Source: Regnicoccus_A sp014224355 (GTDB taxonomy: Bacteria > Cyanobacteriota > Cyanobacteriia > PCC-6307 > Cyanobiaceae). From it: a stretch of 64,000 bases of DNA. The notes under the pieces are model-generated. The model had not been told where the DNA came from. It did no database searches and saw nothing but the letters and a program-made list of their open reading frames with translations. The position numbers were made by a program, and so were the translations under genes. Below are positions 41,546-50,429 of this stretch, one piece after another. The stretch's first letter is position 1. Each line of letters starts with the position of its first letter. The stretch spans positions 1,364,001-1,428,000 of the forward strand of contig NZ_CP154799.1 of assembly GCF_050920705.1 (NCBI RefSeq). The letters are read 5' to 3'.

Positions 41546-42808
41546 ATGGTTCCGTCGCTGATGGCTGAGGCCCCCCCACCAACCCTGCCCCCCTGGCTCC
41601 GGCGTGGGCTCGCAGATCTGTTCCCGAACGGCACACCCGACGATCCCGATCAGCAGTTGGCCGCACGGCTGGCCGAGGCCGATCGGAAGGGCCGTCCCCT
41701 GCGCATCAAGCTCGGCATCGACCCCACCGGCACCGACATCCACCTGGGGCACTCGATCCTGTTTCGCAAGTTGCGGGCTTTTCAGGACGCAGGGCATACG
41801 GCGGTGCTGATCATCGGCGACTTCACGGCCCGCATCGGGGATCCCACCGGCAAGAGCATCACCCGTGTGCAGCTCAGTGCCGCCGAGGTGGAGGCCAATG
41901 CCGACACCTATCTGGCGCAACTGGGCCTGGGGCACCCCCCGGAGCGGGCTCTGCTGGATTTCGTCACCCCGGGTCGCCTGGAGGTGCGTCGCAACAGCGA
42001 GTGGCTGGCTGGCCTTGATCTGCCCCAGGTGATCGAGCTGCTGGGGACCACCACCGTGGGACAGATGCTGGCCAAGGAGGAGTTCGCCAACCGCTACGGC
42101 TCAGGCACCCCCATCTCCCTGCACGAGTTTCTTTATCCGTTGCTGCAGGGCTACGACTCGGTGGCCGTCCGCTCTGACCTGGAACTGGGGGGAACCGACC
42201 AGAAGTTCAACGTGGCCATGGGCCGCGATCTGCAGCGCCACTTCGGCCAGCGGCCCCAGTTCGGTCTGTTGCTGCCGATCCTGCCGGGGCTCGACGGTGT
42301 GCAGAAAATGAGCAAAAGCCTTGGCAACACCGTGGGGCTCAACGAGGGGCCGCTGGAGATGTACTCCAAGCTCGAGAAGGTGCCCGATGCGGTGGCCGAT
42401 CAGTACCTGACCCTGCTCACCGACCTGGATCCTGCCCACTGGCCCGGGAGCCCGCGCGAGCGTCAGAAAGCCCTGGCCCTGGCGATCACGGCTGGGCGCC
42501 ATGGCCAGGACGCCGCCAGTGCCGCCCAGGCCGATGCCGCCAATCTGGTGGCGGGAGAGATGGCGGCCAGAACGGTTCCGGAGGTCTCCCTTTCGGGGGT
42601 GACTTTCCCCTCCAAGGCCTTCCATCTGCTCAGCGCTCTCGGTCTGTGCGCCAGCAGCAGTGAGGCCCGGCGCCGGATCCAGGGTGGTGGGGTGCGTCTC
42701 GATGGCGAGAAGCTCAGCGACGTGAACCAGGACTTCAGCGCCGCCTCCGAGCTGGAGGGCCGGGTCCTGCAACTGGGCAAGAAGACCTTCCTGCGCCTGG
42801 TGGCATGA
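41546..42808 (+). CDS. tyrS: Tyrosyl-tRNA synthetase
   Basis: TyrS charges tRNA-Tyr. The 420-residue class I enzyme has the HIGH-like site in GTDIHLGHSILFRKL, LIIGDFTARIGDPTGKS, the KMSKS loop in GVQKMSKSLGN, and a C-terminal S4 domain (LGLCASSSEARRRIQGGGVRL in pieces). It belongs to the longer TyrZ-like subtype. ATG 41546 or 41561 may be the start. The stop overlaps the pyrF ATG by 4 bases (ATGA). Confidence 0.95.
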   Translation: MVPSLMAEAPPPTLPPWLRRGLADLFPNGTPDDPDQQLAARLAEADRKGRPLRIKLGIDPTGTDIHLGHSILFRKLRAFQDAGHTAVLIIGDFTARIGDPTGKSITRVQLSAAEVEANADTYLAQLGLGHPPERALLDFVTPGRLEVRRNSEWLAGLDLPQVIELLGTTTVGQMLAKEEFANRYGSGTPISLHEFLYPLLQGYDSVAVRSDLELGGTDQKFNVAMGRDLQRHFGQRPQFGLLLPILPGLDGVQKMSKSLGNTVGLNEGPLEMYSKLEKVPDAVADQYLTLLTDLDPAHWPGSPRERQKALALAITAGRHGQDAASAAQADAANLVAGEMAARTVPEVSLSGVTFPSKAFHLLSALGLCASSSEARRRIQGGGVRLDGEKLSDVNQDFSAASELEGRVLQLGKKTFLRLVA

Positions 42809-43560
42809 GCGCTTCGATGCCAGGCTCTCACGGCAGCCAGGCTCCACAGGAGCGCATCATCCTGGCGCTTGATCGCCGGGACACCGCCTCGGCCCTGGCC
42901 CTGGCCGACTCGATTCCCACTCTGCGCTGGGTGAAGGTGGGGCTCGAGCTGTTCTGCTCCAGCGGTCCCGATGTGGTGCATCAGCTGCGCCGCCGGGGCC
43001 TGCGGGTGTTCCTTGATCTCAAATTCCACGACATCCCTGTCACCATGGCCGGGGCCTGCCGCAGTGCGGCCCGGCTCGGGGCGGAGCTGATCACCGTTCA
43101 TGCCTGTGCCGGCAGCGAGGCCCTTGCGGCTGCCCAGGCCGGAGCCCTTGAAGGGGCGGCCCAGGCGGAGCTGCCGCCCCCCACCCTGCTGGCGGTGACC
43201 GTGCTCACCAGCTGGGAGGCCGAGCGCTTCAGGGCCGAGCTGGCGCTTGAGGAAACACCCGAGGTCTATGTCCCGCGCCTGGCGGCCCTGGCGGCGACGG
43301 CCGGTCTCACCGGGGCGGTCTGCTCTCCTGAGGAGGTGGCGGCCCTGCGTCAGGCCTACCCCGAGCCCTTCGCCCTGGTCACCCCCGGCATCCGCCCTGC
43401 CGGTGCACCGGTGGGCGATCAGCGGCGGGTGATGACCCCGGCGGCCGCCATGGCCGCAGGCGCCAGCCGGCTGGTGATCGGTCGGCCGATCAGTGCCGCT
43501 GACGATCCGGCCGCTGCTTTCGCCGCCTGCTGCGCAGGGCTATCCATACTTGGCTCCTGA
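42805..43560 (+). CDS. pyrF: Orotidine 5'-phosphate decarboxylase
   Basis: PyrF performs the last step of UMP synthesis. The 251-residue product has IILALDRRDTASALALADS, the catalytic block VFLDLKFHDIPVTMAGACR with Asp-x-Lys-x-x-Asp, ELITVHACAGSEAL, and the C-terminal VTPGIRPAG and GASRLVIGRPIS motifs. The first 15 residues are variable. The ATG overlaps the tyrS stop, so the two are translationally coupled. A superoxide dismutase gene follows after 17 bases. Confidence 0.95.
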   Translation: MSASMPGSHGSQAPQERIILALDRRDTASALALADSIPTLRWVKVGLELFCSSGPDVVHQLRRRGLRVFLDLKFHDIPVTMAGACRSAARLGAELITVHACAGSEALAAAQAGALEGAAQAELPPPTLLAVTVLTSWEAERFRAELALEETPEVYVPRLAALAATAGLTGAVCSPEEVAALRQAYPEPFALVTPGIRPAGAPVGDQRRVMTPAAAMAAGASRLVIGRPISAADDPAAAFAACCAGLSILGS

Positions 43561-43577
43561 TCTCCCGGGCCGAAACG

Positions 43578-44272
43578 ATGCGACGGATCCTTGCCGCCCT
43601 GGTGGTTCTGCCGCTGCTGGTGCTGCTGCTCTGCCCAGGCCAGGGGGCCTGGGCAGCGGCGCCGGCGTTCACCCTCCCTGCCCTTCCGTATCCCGCCGAG
43701 GCCCTGGAGCCGGCGATCGATGCCACCACGATGACGATCCACCACGATCGCCATCACCAGGCCTACGTGGACAACCTCAACGCCGCCGTGGCCAGGGATC
43801 CGGCCCTGAGGGGCCTCAGCCTCGAAGACCTGCTGGCGCGTGCCTCCCAGGTGCCGGCGGCCGTTCGCAACAACGCCGGCGGTCACTGGAACCATTCATT
43901 CTTCTGGACCTCCCTCAGCCGCCCTGAGCAGGGGGAGAACCCAGCGCTGCGCTGGAGGCAGCCCTGGTGCGCGACTTCGGCTCCCTCCAGCAGTTCCAAG
44001 CCGCTTTTCGCGCCGCCGGCCTGGCCCGCTTCGGCTCCGGGTGGGTGTGGCTGGTCACTGATCCGGGGGGGACGCTGCAGGTGCTCTCCACCCCCAACCA
44101 GGACAACCCCCTGATGGACCTGGCCCCCGTGGGCGGCACACCGTTGCTGGGCAATGACGTCTGGGAACACGCCTACTACCTGCGTTACCAGAATCGACGC
44201 GCCGATTACCTCGACGCCTGGTGGTCTCTGGTTGATTGGTCGGTGGTGTCCGATCGTTACGCCGCCCGCTGA
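43578..44272 (+). CDS. Exported Fe/Mn superoxide dismutase, frameshifted in this sequence
   Basis: This is a second, probably periplasmic superoxide dismutase. The N-terminus is a clear signal peptide (ILAALVVLPLLVLLLCPGQGAWA). The first frame gives FTLPALPYPAEALEPAID, TMTIHHDRHHQAYVDNLN and NNAGGHWNHSFFW with metal histidines. The second frame gives VRDFGSLQQFQAAFR, RFGSGWVWLV and the metal motif NDVWEHAYYLRYQNR. The break is at a run of five G (43931-43935); six G would restore one frame of about 231 residues reading GGEPSAALEAALVRDF. Either an error or a real loss; intact motifs on both sides favour an error. Confidence 0.88.
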
Positions 44273-44278
44273 CCGCCC

Positions 44279-45658
44279 ATGCCCCGCGCAGGGATCCAGG
44301 CCGCCCAGCCGGCCCTTTCTTTCATCCCACCGGATTACACCCGCTGGCTTTACAGGCTTTGCCGTGGCTTGTTGCCGCTGCTGCTGCGTTACCGCGGTCT
44401 GGTGCGCTTCGAGGCCAGCGGCACTGACAGGCTCGCCCGTCTCTTCGCCGAGGCCCAGAGCGGACGCAGCCGCTTGCTGATCGCCTTCCGCCATCCCAGT
44501 ACCACCGACCCCCTGGTGATGGCCCAGCTGCTCTGGCGGGAGGTTCCCCGGGCGGCGAGGCGCGATGGGCTGCGTCTGAAGCCGCCGGTCCACAGCCAGT
44601 TTCTCTACGACCGCGGCATTCCCCTCTGGGCCGGGGAGGCCGCCGGCTGGATGCTCTCCAAGCTGGGCGGCATCCCGATCCAGCGGGGCAAGCTGGACCG
44701 CCTCGCCCTCAAGACGGCCCGCCACCTCTTCGCCGACGGCCCCTTCCCCCTGGCGATCGCCCCGGAGGGAGCCACCAACAACCACGGCGAGCTGCTCAGT
44801 CCCCTGGAGCCCGGCCTGGCCCAGATGGCCTTCTGGTGTTGCGAGGACCTGGCGGCGGCCGGGCGCCAGGAGCGGGTGCTGATCGTGCCGATCGGACTTC
44901 AGTACCTGTCGATCAGCCACGACTGGGGACCGATCGATCGTCTGCTCGGACGGATGGAGGCCCTGCTGGGGGGGCTTCCTGACGCCGTCGTCAGCACCCC
45001 CGCCGCGCCAGCCGACTCCCCCCGGGCCCTCGAGCACCGCTATGAACGGCTCATAGCCCTCTCGGAGCGGCTGCTCTCCCTGCTGGAAACCTTCTATCAG
45101 CGCAGCGACGGGGCGGCCCCAGGACCTGCCGTGGAGGATCCCGCGTCGATCGACTTCCTGGAGCGGCTGGCACGGCTGCGGGAGCGGGCACTGGCGGAGG
45201 CCGAGGCCCACTTCCAGCTTTCCGCCAGGGGAACGGTCAGCGAGCGCTGCCGCCGAATCGAGCAGGCGGGCTGGGCCTGCATCTACCGGAAGGATCTCGA
45301 CGAGCTCTCCCCGGTGGAGCGCAGCCTGGCTGACTGGTCGGCTCGGGAGGCGGACATCCGCATGGGGCACATGCGCCTCGTGGAGCACTTCTCCACGGTG
45401 AGTGGCTCCTATGTGGCCGAGAAGCCCAGCATTGACCGCTATGGGGAGGTGCTGATGATCCTCTGGCGGGCGATCACCTGGATCCGCGGTTGCGGCGAGG
45501 AGCCCCCTGCGGCCCTGGGCCCCTGGCTGGTGCGCATGGCGGTGGGGGAGCCCCTCGATGTGGGGGTTCGCTGCGAGGGGTATCGCCTTGATCGCCGCGG
45601 TGCGGTCGAGCGGCTCACCGCCGATCTGCGCGAGCGGCTGGAGGCCGGGATCGGTTGA
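44279..45658 (+). CDS. PlsC-type lysophospholipid acyltransferase family protein with C-terminal extension
   Basis: The 459-residue protein has the acyltransferase block HX4D in AFRHPSTTDPLV, the GGIPIQRGKLDR region and the glutamate motif APEGATNNHGE, which together mark the PlsC fold. Usual PlsC proteins are about 220-250 aa. Here about 200 more residues follow (ERLLSLLETFYQRSDG, RCRRIEQAGWACIYRKDLDEL), helical and without a known domain. Substrate is unknown; a role in membrane lipid or glycolipid acylation is inference. It starts 6 bases after the SOD gene and is convergent with the glycosyltransferase gene (3-base gap). Confidence 0.85.
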   Translation: MPRAGIQAAQPALSFIPPDYTRWLYRLCRGLLPLLLRYRGLVRFEASGTDRLARLFAEAQSGRSRLLIAFRHPSTTDPLVMAQLLWREVPRAARRDGLRLKPPVHSQFLYDRGIPLWAGEAAGWMLSKLGGIPIQRGKLDRLALKTARHLFADGPFPLAIAPEGATNNHGELLSPLEPGLAQMAFWCCEDLAAAGRQERVLIVPIGLQYLSISHDWGPIDRLLGRMEALLGGLPDAVVSTPAAPADSPRALEHRYERLIALSERLLSLLETFYQRSDGAAPGPAVEDPASIDFLERLARLRERALAEAEAHFQLSARGTVSERCRRIEQAGWACIYRKDLDELSPVERSLADWSAREADIRMGHMRLVEHFSTVSGSYVAEKPSIDRYGEVLMILWRAITWIRGCGEEPPAALGPWLVRMAVGEPLDVGVRCEGYRLDRRGAVERLTADLRERLEAGIG

Positions 45659-45661
45659 GCT

Positions 45662-46831
45662 TCAGGCGGCGAGGCTGCCCTGGGGCACCAGCTCGGCATA
45701 GAGCCGCTCCAGCTGCTCGATGTTGTGGGCCAGGGTGTAACGCTGCAGGACCCGCTCCCGGGCCCGCCGGCCCAGCTCGGCCGTGAGCACCGGTTGATCC
45801 CGAAGCACCGGCAACAGCGTGCGCAGCTGGGTGGTCACCCCCTGCGTGCTGATCACGATGCCGGCCCCTCCCTCCAGCACTTCCCCATCGGCGCCGGCAT
45901 CGGTGGCCACACAGGCGGTGCCGCTGGCCATCGCCTCCAGCAGGGCCAGGGAGAGTCCCTCCACCAGGGAGGGCAGCAGGAAGACATCGGCCGCCTGCAG
46001 CAGGGCCACCCGCTGGTGCAGATTCGCTTCATAGCCCCACCAGAGCACGTCATGCTCCTCGCTGTTGCCCTGCAGGGCCTGGCGCAGGGGGCCATCGCCG
46101 ACGATCACCAGCAGGCATTCCCGTGGTCGGACCAGCCGCCAGGCCCGGAGCAGCGCCTCCACGTTCTTCTCCGTCGACAGCCGTCCCATGTAGAGGAAGA
46201 GGCGCCGCCGGCCCAGGCGGCTCCGGAGGCTGGCCAGCTCCCTCGAGGGAGCCACAGGGTCGGGAGGGCACCACAGACCGGGATCGACCCCGTTGGGGAT
46301 CACCGCCAGCCGCTCCTGGCGCACCCCCAGCCGGGCCAGCAGCTCAGCCTGAAGTTCAGAGAAGACGATCACCCGATCGAAGCGGGCCAGGGCCGGGGCG
46401 TAGAGCTGGTAGGTGAGCTGCTGGGTGCCGGCGGTGATGTTGCGCAGGCTGGCGTCGAAGGCAGGGTGGAACGTGGCCACCAGCGGCACCCCCAGGTGCT
46501 GGCAGAGATCCGGCAGGCGGAAATCCAGCGGGGAGAGGGTGAGGCTGGCGTGCACCAGGTCGGGGCGCAGACGCTCCAGGGATTCCCGCAGCTCCCGCTG
46601 GGCTCCTGGAGAGGGAATCGTATACACCTGGGATTTCACCAGGTACGACAGAGCCACCTCTCCGTTGCCGCCACCGACACCCTCGTTCGGGGCCAGGCCG
46701 CCAGCGGGGGTGTCGAAATGAATGAAGCTGATCTGGTGGCCGTGCTTCCGGAGCTGCTCGGTGGTGGAGAGGCTGTAGGTGACGTTCCCGCAGAAGGGTG
46801 ATTTCTTGCCCAGCCACGCGATGTGGGCCAA
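45662..46831 (-). CDS. Glycosyltransferase family 4-like protein
   Basis: The 389-residue GT-B protein has an N-terminal acceptor domain starting MAHIAWLGKKSPFCGNVTYSL and a C-terminal nucleotide-sugar domain with RVIVFSELQAELLARLG, AVIPNGVDPGLWCPP, FLYMGRLSTEKNVEALLRAW, ADVFLLPSLVEGLSLALLEAMASGTACVATDAG in pieces. The EGLSLALLEAMA block holds the conserved E-x7-E. The acceptor is not known. It lies downstream of the MFS transporter on the same strand with 27 bases between, so the sugar may be added to a lipid or exported product, which is inference. Confidence 0.88.
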   Translation of the reverse strand: MAHIAWLGKKSPFCGNVTYSLSTTEQLRKHGHQISFIHFDTPAGGLAPNEGVGGGNGEVALSYLVKSQVYTIPSPGAQRELRESLERLRPDLVHASLTLSPLDFRLPDLCQHLGVPLVATFHPAFDASLRNITAGTQQLTYQLYAPALARFDRVIVFSELQAELLARLGVRQERLAVIPNGVDPGLWCPPDPVAPSRELASLRSRLGRRRLFLYMGRLSTEKNVEALLRAWRLVRPRECLLVIVGDGPLRQALQGNSEEHDVLWWGYEANLHQRVALLQAADVFLLPSLVEGLSLALLEAMASGTACVATDAGADGEVLEGGAGIVISTQGVTTQLRTLLPVLRDQPVLTAELGRRARERVLQRYTLAHNIEQLERLYAELVPQGSLAA

Positions 46832-46858
46832 CGCTTCAGGCCTCGTGCTGGGAGAACG

Positions 46859-48160
46859 CTAGCAGCGCTGCCAGGGCTTCTCGATCAGGATGGCCAGCAG
46901 GGTGATCGCCGCCAGTCCCCAGAGCACGGGCATCAGCCCATAGCGGCTCACCACGGCTCCGGCCAGCACCAGGGGCAGGCTCAGCGCCACGTTGATCAGG
47001 TTGTTCTGAAGGCCGAAGACCTTGCCGCGCATCGCTTCGGGGGTGTCGTCCTGGATGGTGGTCTGGGAGGGAATCGCCACCAGCGCGGCGCCGATGCCGA
47101 GCAGACCGCAGAGGCCGAGGGTGATCAGCAGCTGGCCCCGTCCCTGGCCGAGCAACACCAGGCTGAAGGCGATCAGCGCCAGCCCCGTGGAGGCCATCCG
47201 GCGGCGGTTGAGCCCCTGGCCCAGCTGGGCCACCCCCAGGGCGCCGCAGGCCATGCCCACCCCACTCATGGCCAGCAGGGTGCCGAAACGGGTGGGTCCC
47301 AGCCCCTCGATCGCCGACGCCAGGCTGATGGCCAGCACATAGAGCGCCGCCAGAATGCTGTACAGGAGCACCAGCTGGAGCAGCGCGCCGCGGACGCTGG
47401 CCCGCTCCCGCAGCACCTGGAGCCCCTCGGCGATCTCACTCCAGACGCTGGTGCCGCGCTCCACCCGTTCAGGCTCCTCCATCTTGATCGTGCTGATGCA
47501 CAGGGCTGCCAGCCCGTAGCAGAGGGGGAGCAGCACGAATTCACCACCCCCGATGCCGATCTCCTTGAGGCTGGAGCGGAGCAGCCTCAGCACGGGGTCT
47601 CCCAGGGCGAAGCCGACGATCGTGGCCCCCATGCTGGTGGCCTGATACAGCGACATGGCCGCGAGCATGCGCGGCCTGGGGACCAGCAGCGGGATCGCTG
47701 CCTGCTCGGCCGGTGCGAAGAACTGGGTGAGCACCGACTCCAGGAAGGTCATGGCCACCAGGCCCCAGTAGCCCCAGCTCAACCCCAGCCACTGGGGCCC
47801 GGGCATCAGCGCCAGAGGAGCCAGCAGGGTGAGGCCGGCCCGCAGGCCGTTGGAGGCCACCATCACCTGGCGCTTGGGCCAGCGATCCGCCCACACCCCG
47901 GCCACGGTGCCCAGCACCATCGCCGGCACGGTGTTCGCCACATAGATCCCCGTGGCCAGCAGGGTGATCATCTGGGCGCGGGTTTCCAGATCGAGCCGCA
48001 GGCTGGCGGCGGCCTCGGCCAGCACCATGTTGTTCTGGGGGGTGTCCGTCACCCAGTACTGGGCGATCAGGAACACCATCAGCACGATGTAGAACTTGTC
48101 GGCCAGCTGGGAGAAGATCTGTCCCAGCCAGAGTTTTCGGAAGTCCGGCAGGGTGAGCAC
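46859..48160 (-). CDS. Major facilitator superfamily transporter
   Basis: The 433-residue protein has about 12 membrane helices, the MFS loop GVWADRWPKRQVMVASNGLR between helices 2 and 3, and FGLQNNLINVALSLPLVLAG later. It starts LTLPDFRKLWLGQIFSQLADKF. The GTG at 48160 is the only in-frame start; no ATG exists upstream before the recO stop. If one base were added to the run of seven G at 48213-48219, a TTG at 48247-48249 would open a 30-residue Pro/Ser-rich leader typical of such transporters. The substrate is unknown. It lies between recO and a glycosyltransferase. Confidence 0.85.
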   Translation of the reverse strand: MLTLPDFRKLWLGQIFSQLADKFYIVLMVFLIAQYWVTDTPQNNMVLAEAAASLRLDLETRAQMITLLATGIYVANTVPAMVLGTVAGVWADRWPKRQVMVASNGLRAGLTLLAPLALMPGPQWLGLSWGYWGLVAMTFLESVLTQFFAPAEQAAIPLLVPRPRMLAAMSLYQATSMGATIVGFALGDPVLRLLRSSLKEIGIGGGEFVLLPLCYGLAALCISTIKMEEPERVERGTSVWSEIAEGLQVLRERASVRGALLQLVLLYSILAALYVLAISLASAIEGLGPTRFGTLLAMSGVGMACGALGVAQLGQGLNRRRMASTGLALIAFSLVLLGQGRGQLLITLGLCGLLGIGAALVAIPSQTTIQDDTPEAMRGKVFGLQNNLINVALSLPLVLAGAVVSRYGLMPVLWGLAAITLLAILIEKPWQRC

Positions 48161-48253
48161 CGCCTGCAGGCCATCGGTGCGTGAGCCGGCGCTGCTGCCC
48201 TCGGACGGCTCCGGGGGGGCGTGGCGGTTGGCCGGGACGATCCGCTCAAGGTG

Positions 48254-49081
48254 TCAGTCGTTCGGCGGCAATGATGGCGCAGCGCCCCGGTGCCCCTGAG
48301 CTTCGGCGCTGAAGCAGCCCTGCAGCAGGCGCAGGGCCCGACCCCGGCGGCCCAGGTGCTCCTGGCACCACACCTGCAGCAGCTCCAGCAGCCGCAGCCA
48401 GACCCAGGCGGGGCCCATCAGCGCACCATCGCGGCAGCGTGGGAGACCCGGCCGCGGCAGCCGTTGCAACAGAGCCAGTTCGGAGGCGTTCAGCACCAGC
48501 ATCGCTCCGGGCACGGCGCCGATCACCAGCCCCTCTCGGGGCAACAGACTGCAGCGCCACTGCCGGTTGCCCAGGGGAGGGGCCAGCGGTTCCCCCGTGC
48601 GGGCGCAGTGCTGCAGCGGCAGCCCATACCCCCCCAGCGCCAGCAGGTGCACATGCCCCTGCGCGGCGATCGCCAGGGCCTCCAGGTTCTCCTGTCGCTC
48701 GGTGACCACCGCCTCCAGGCGGCGCAGCTGCAGGGTCAGGTCGTCGAGGGCGCCAGCCACGCCATCCCCATCGGGCACAAGGCGCAGGCAGAGCTCCGCC
48801 AGCGACTGGGCGGCGGCGAGGGTCTCGAGACGCTGTCCCAGCTGACCGAAGCTGTGGATCACCCGCAGCTGGCGCACCCGCCGCAGGCCGCGGCCACCGC
48901 CGACCTGCAGCCGCAGCTGGGACAGGGGAACCGCAGCAGCCAGGCTGCTGCGGGGGCGCCGGGCGCCGGGCACCGCCAGGCGGCTGAGGCCGGCGCCATC
49001 GCTGAGCAGGGTCAGCAGCCGGTCGTGTTCCCCCAGGGGCCCGCATTTCAGCGAGAGACCCTCCAGAGACTCTTCAGGCAT
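48254..49081 (-). CDS. recO: DNA repair protein RecO
   Basis: RecO loads RecA at single-strand gaps together with RecR and RecF. The 275-residue protein has an N-terminal OB-fold region (GLSLKCGPLGEHDRLLTLLSDG), LSRLAVPGARRPRSSLAAAV, a helical core and a C-terminal part with LLALGGYGLPLQHCARTGEPL, where a zinc finger would be; only one of the usual cysteines is plain, so zinc binding may be lost. Its ATG at 49081 shares a base with the deoC stop (TGATG), a sign of coupled translation. Confidence 0.87.
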   Translation of the reverse strand: MPEESLEGLSLKCGPLGEHDRLLTLLSDGAGLSRLAVPGARRPRSSLAAAVPLSQLRLQVGGGRGLRRVRQLRVIHSFGQLGQRLETLAAAQSLAELCLRLVPDGDGVAGALDDLTLQLRRLEAVVTERQENLEALAIAAQGHVHLLALGGYGLPLQHCARTGEPLAPPLGNRQWRCSLLPREGLVIGAVPGAMLVLNASELALLQRLPRPGLPRCRDGALMGPAWVWLRLLELLQVWCQEHLGRRGRALRLLQGCFSAEAQGHRGAAPSLPPND

Positions 49082-49764
49082 CAGGCAGGGGCGCGCATGG
49101 CCTCGATCAGGGCCACGCCCCGGCTTGTTCCGAGACGCGTGGCCCCGGCGGCCACCAGGTCGAAGGCCTGCTCCAGCTCGGCGATGCCGCCTGAGGCCTT
49201 GATTGCCGCCCGGCCCCTGGCCAGTTCGCGCAGCTGGGCCACCTGCTCCGGGCTGACGGCCGGGCCGAAGCCACTGCCGGTCTTGAGGTAGGCGGCGCCC
49301 GCATCGATCGAGGCCTCCACCAGCAGCTCCAGGGCGGCGGGATCCAGCCGTCCAACCTCCTGAATCACCTTCACCGGCAAGCCGAGCTCCACGACTGCGC
49401 CCAGTTCCTGGTAGATCGCGCTGCCATCCCCATCGGCGAGAGCCCCGAAATCGGGCACCACATCGAGTTCATCGGCACCGGCGCTGGCGGCGGCTTCCGC
49501 TTCGGCCAGCTTGATCGCCGCCGTTACAGCACCGAAAGGGAAGGCCACCACGGCCACCAGCTTGACCCGGCCGGAACGACCCAGCCGCTCACGGGCTGCG
49601 GCCACCCAGCGGGAGGAGACGCACACGCCGGCGAAACCGAAGTGCCGCGCCTGATCACAGGCCTGGTGCACGGCCTCCAGGCCGTGGTGGGGATCCAGCA
49701 GGGCCTGCTCGATCAGCGGAGCCAGATCGGGCAGGGGCCCCCTGGACCTTGAGTCACGCATCAC
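49081..49764 (-). CDS. deoC: Deoxyribose-phosphate aldolase
   Basis: DeoC splits deoxyribose 5-phosphate into glyceraldehyde 3-phosphate and acetaldehyde. The 227-residue TIM-barrel has LAPLIEQALLDPHH, VCVSSRWVAAARERLG, VAVVAFPFGAVTAAIKLAEAE in pieces, DELDVVPDFGAL, and the Schiff-base lysine in YLKTGSGFG, followed by KASGGI. The ATG at 49764 is adequate. It runs in the order hpf-deoC-recO on the minus strand with 24 bases to hpf. Confidence 0.95.
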   Translation of the reverse strand: MMRDSRSRGPLPDLAPLIEQALLDPHHGLEAVHQACDQARHFGFAGVCVSSRWVAAARERLGRSGRVKLVAVVAFPFGAVTAAIKLAEAEAAASAGADELDVVPDFGALADGDGSAIYQELGAVVELGLPVKVIQEVGRLDPAALELLVEASIDAGAAYLKTGSGFGPAVSPEQVAQLRELARGRAAIKASGGIAELEQAFDLVAAGATRLGTSRGVALIEAMRAPA

Positions 49765-49788
49765 CGGGGCTGGAGAAGAGAGGGTGAG

Positions 49789-50376
49789 TCAGGATTCCTT
49801 GGGTTGGATCACACCGAACCCGCCGTGGTTGCGGCGATAGACCACCTGCAGTCCGCCGCTGGAGGCCTCCCTGAACACGTAGAAATCGTGATCGATCAGC
49901 TCCAGTTGGTGCAACGCCTCCTCCAGGGTCATCGCAGGCATCGAGAAGTACTTCCGCCGGACGGCTGGAACAGGCAGGGCCGGCTCCCGGTTGCCGATCA
50001 GATCGTCGGGAAGGATGCCCTCGAGGCTGGCCTGCTCGGTATCGTCGCCGCGGTCAGGTGCTGGGCCGGTTCCGTGGTGATCACTGAGGCGATCCTTGTA
50101 GCGGCGCAGCTGTCTGCCGAGCTTGCCGGCCACCATGTCGATGCTGGCGTAGAGGTTCTCACTCCTTTCCTGGGCACGGATCACCAGCCCATTGGCATAC
50201 ACCGTGACCTCGGCGGTTTGTTGCGCCACCCTGGGGTTGCGAGCCACAGAGAGATGAACATCAGCTTCTTTGACCAGCCCCTCGTAATGATTGATGGCTT
50301 TACCGAGTTTGGCTTCCGTGTAATCACGGATCGCCGGTGTGACGTCGAGATTGCGGCCGTGGATCAACAGCTTCAT
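49789..50376 (-). CDS. hpf: Ribosome hibernation promoting factor, long form (LrtA type)
   Basis: Long HPF binds the 30S subunit and lets 70S ribosomes pair into 100S particles during darkness or starvation. The 195-residue protein has the N-terminal HPF domain (MKLLIHGRNLDVTPAIRDY, EADVHLSVARNPR, YASIDMVAGKLGRQLRRYKDRL in pieces), a variable acidic linker, and the C-terminal dimer domain (RRKYFSMPAMTLEEALHQLEL, HDFYVFREAS). Cyanobacterial LrtA is known to be light-repressed. ATG 50376 gives the conserved start; the longer ORF would overlap the lipB promoter region. Confidence 0.95.
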   Translation of the reverse strand: MKLLIHGRNLDVTPAIRDYTEAKLGKAINHYEGLVKEADVHLSVARNPRVAQQTAEVTVYANGLVIRAQERSENLYASIDMVAGKLGRQLRRYKDRLSDHHGTGPAPDRGDDTEQASLEGILPDDLIGNREPALPVPAVRRKYFSMPAMTLEEALHQLELIDHDFYVFREASSGGLQVVYRRNHGGFGVIQPKES

Positions 50377-50429
50377 CGAACAGTCCCCTCGGTGGTCGTT
50401 CTGCATCAACTGTAGGAAGCGACCAGCGC

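Noticed and set aside
43578..44272. Calling the exported SOD a dead gene
   Set aside because: Both halves keep all metal-binding motifs and no other damage is present, which does not look like long-standing decay.
46823..48184. A 453-codon plus-strand ORF
   Set aside because: It is antisense to the MFS transporter and consists mostly of Gln, His and Gly residues without fold-like patterns.
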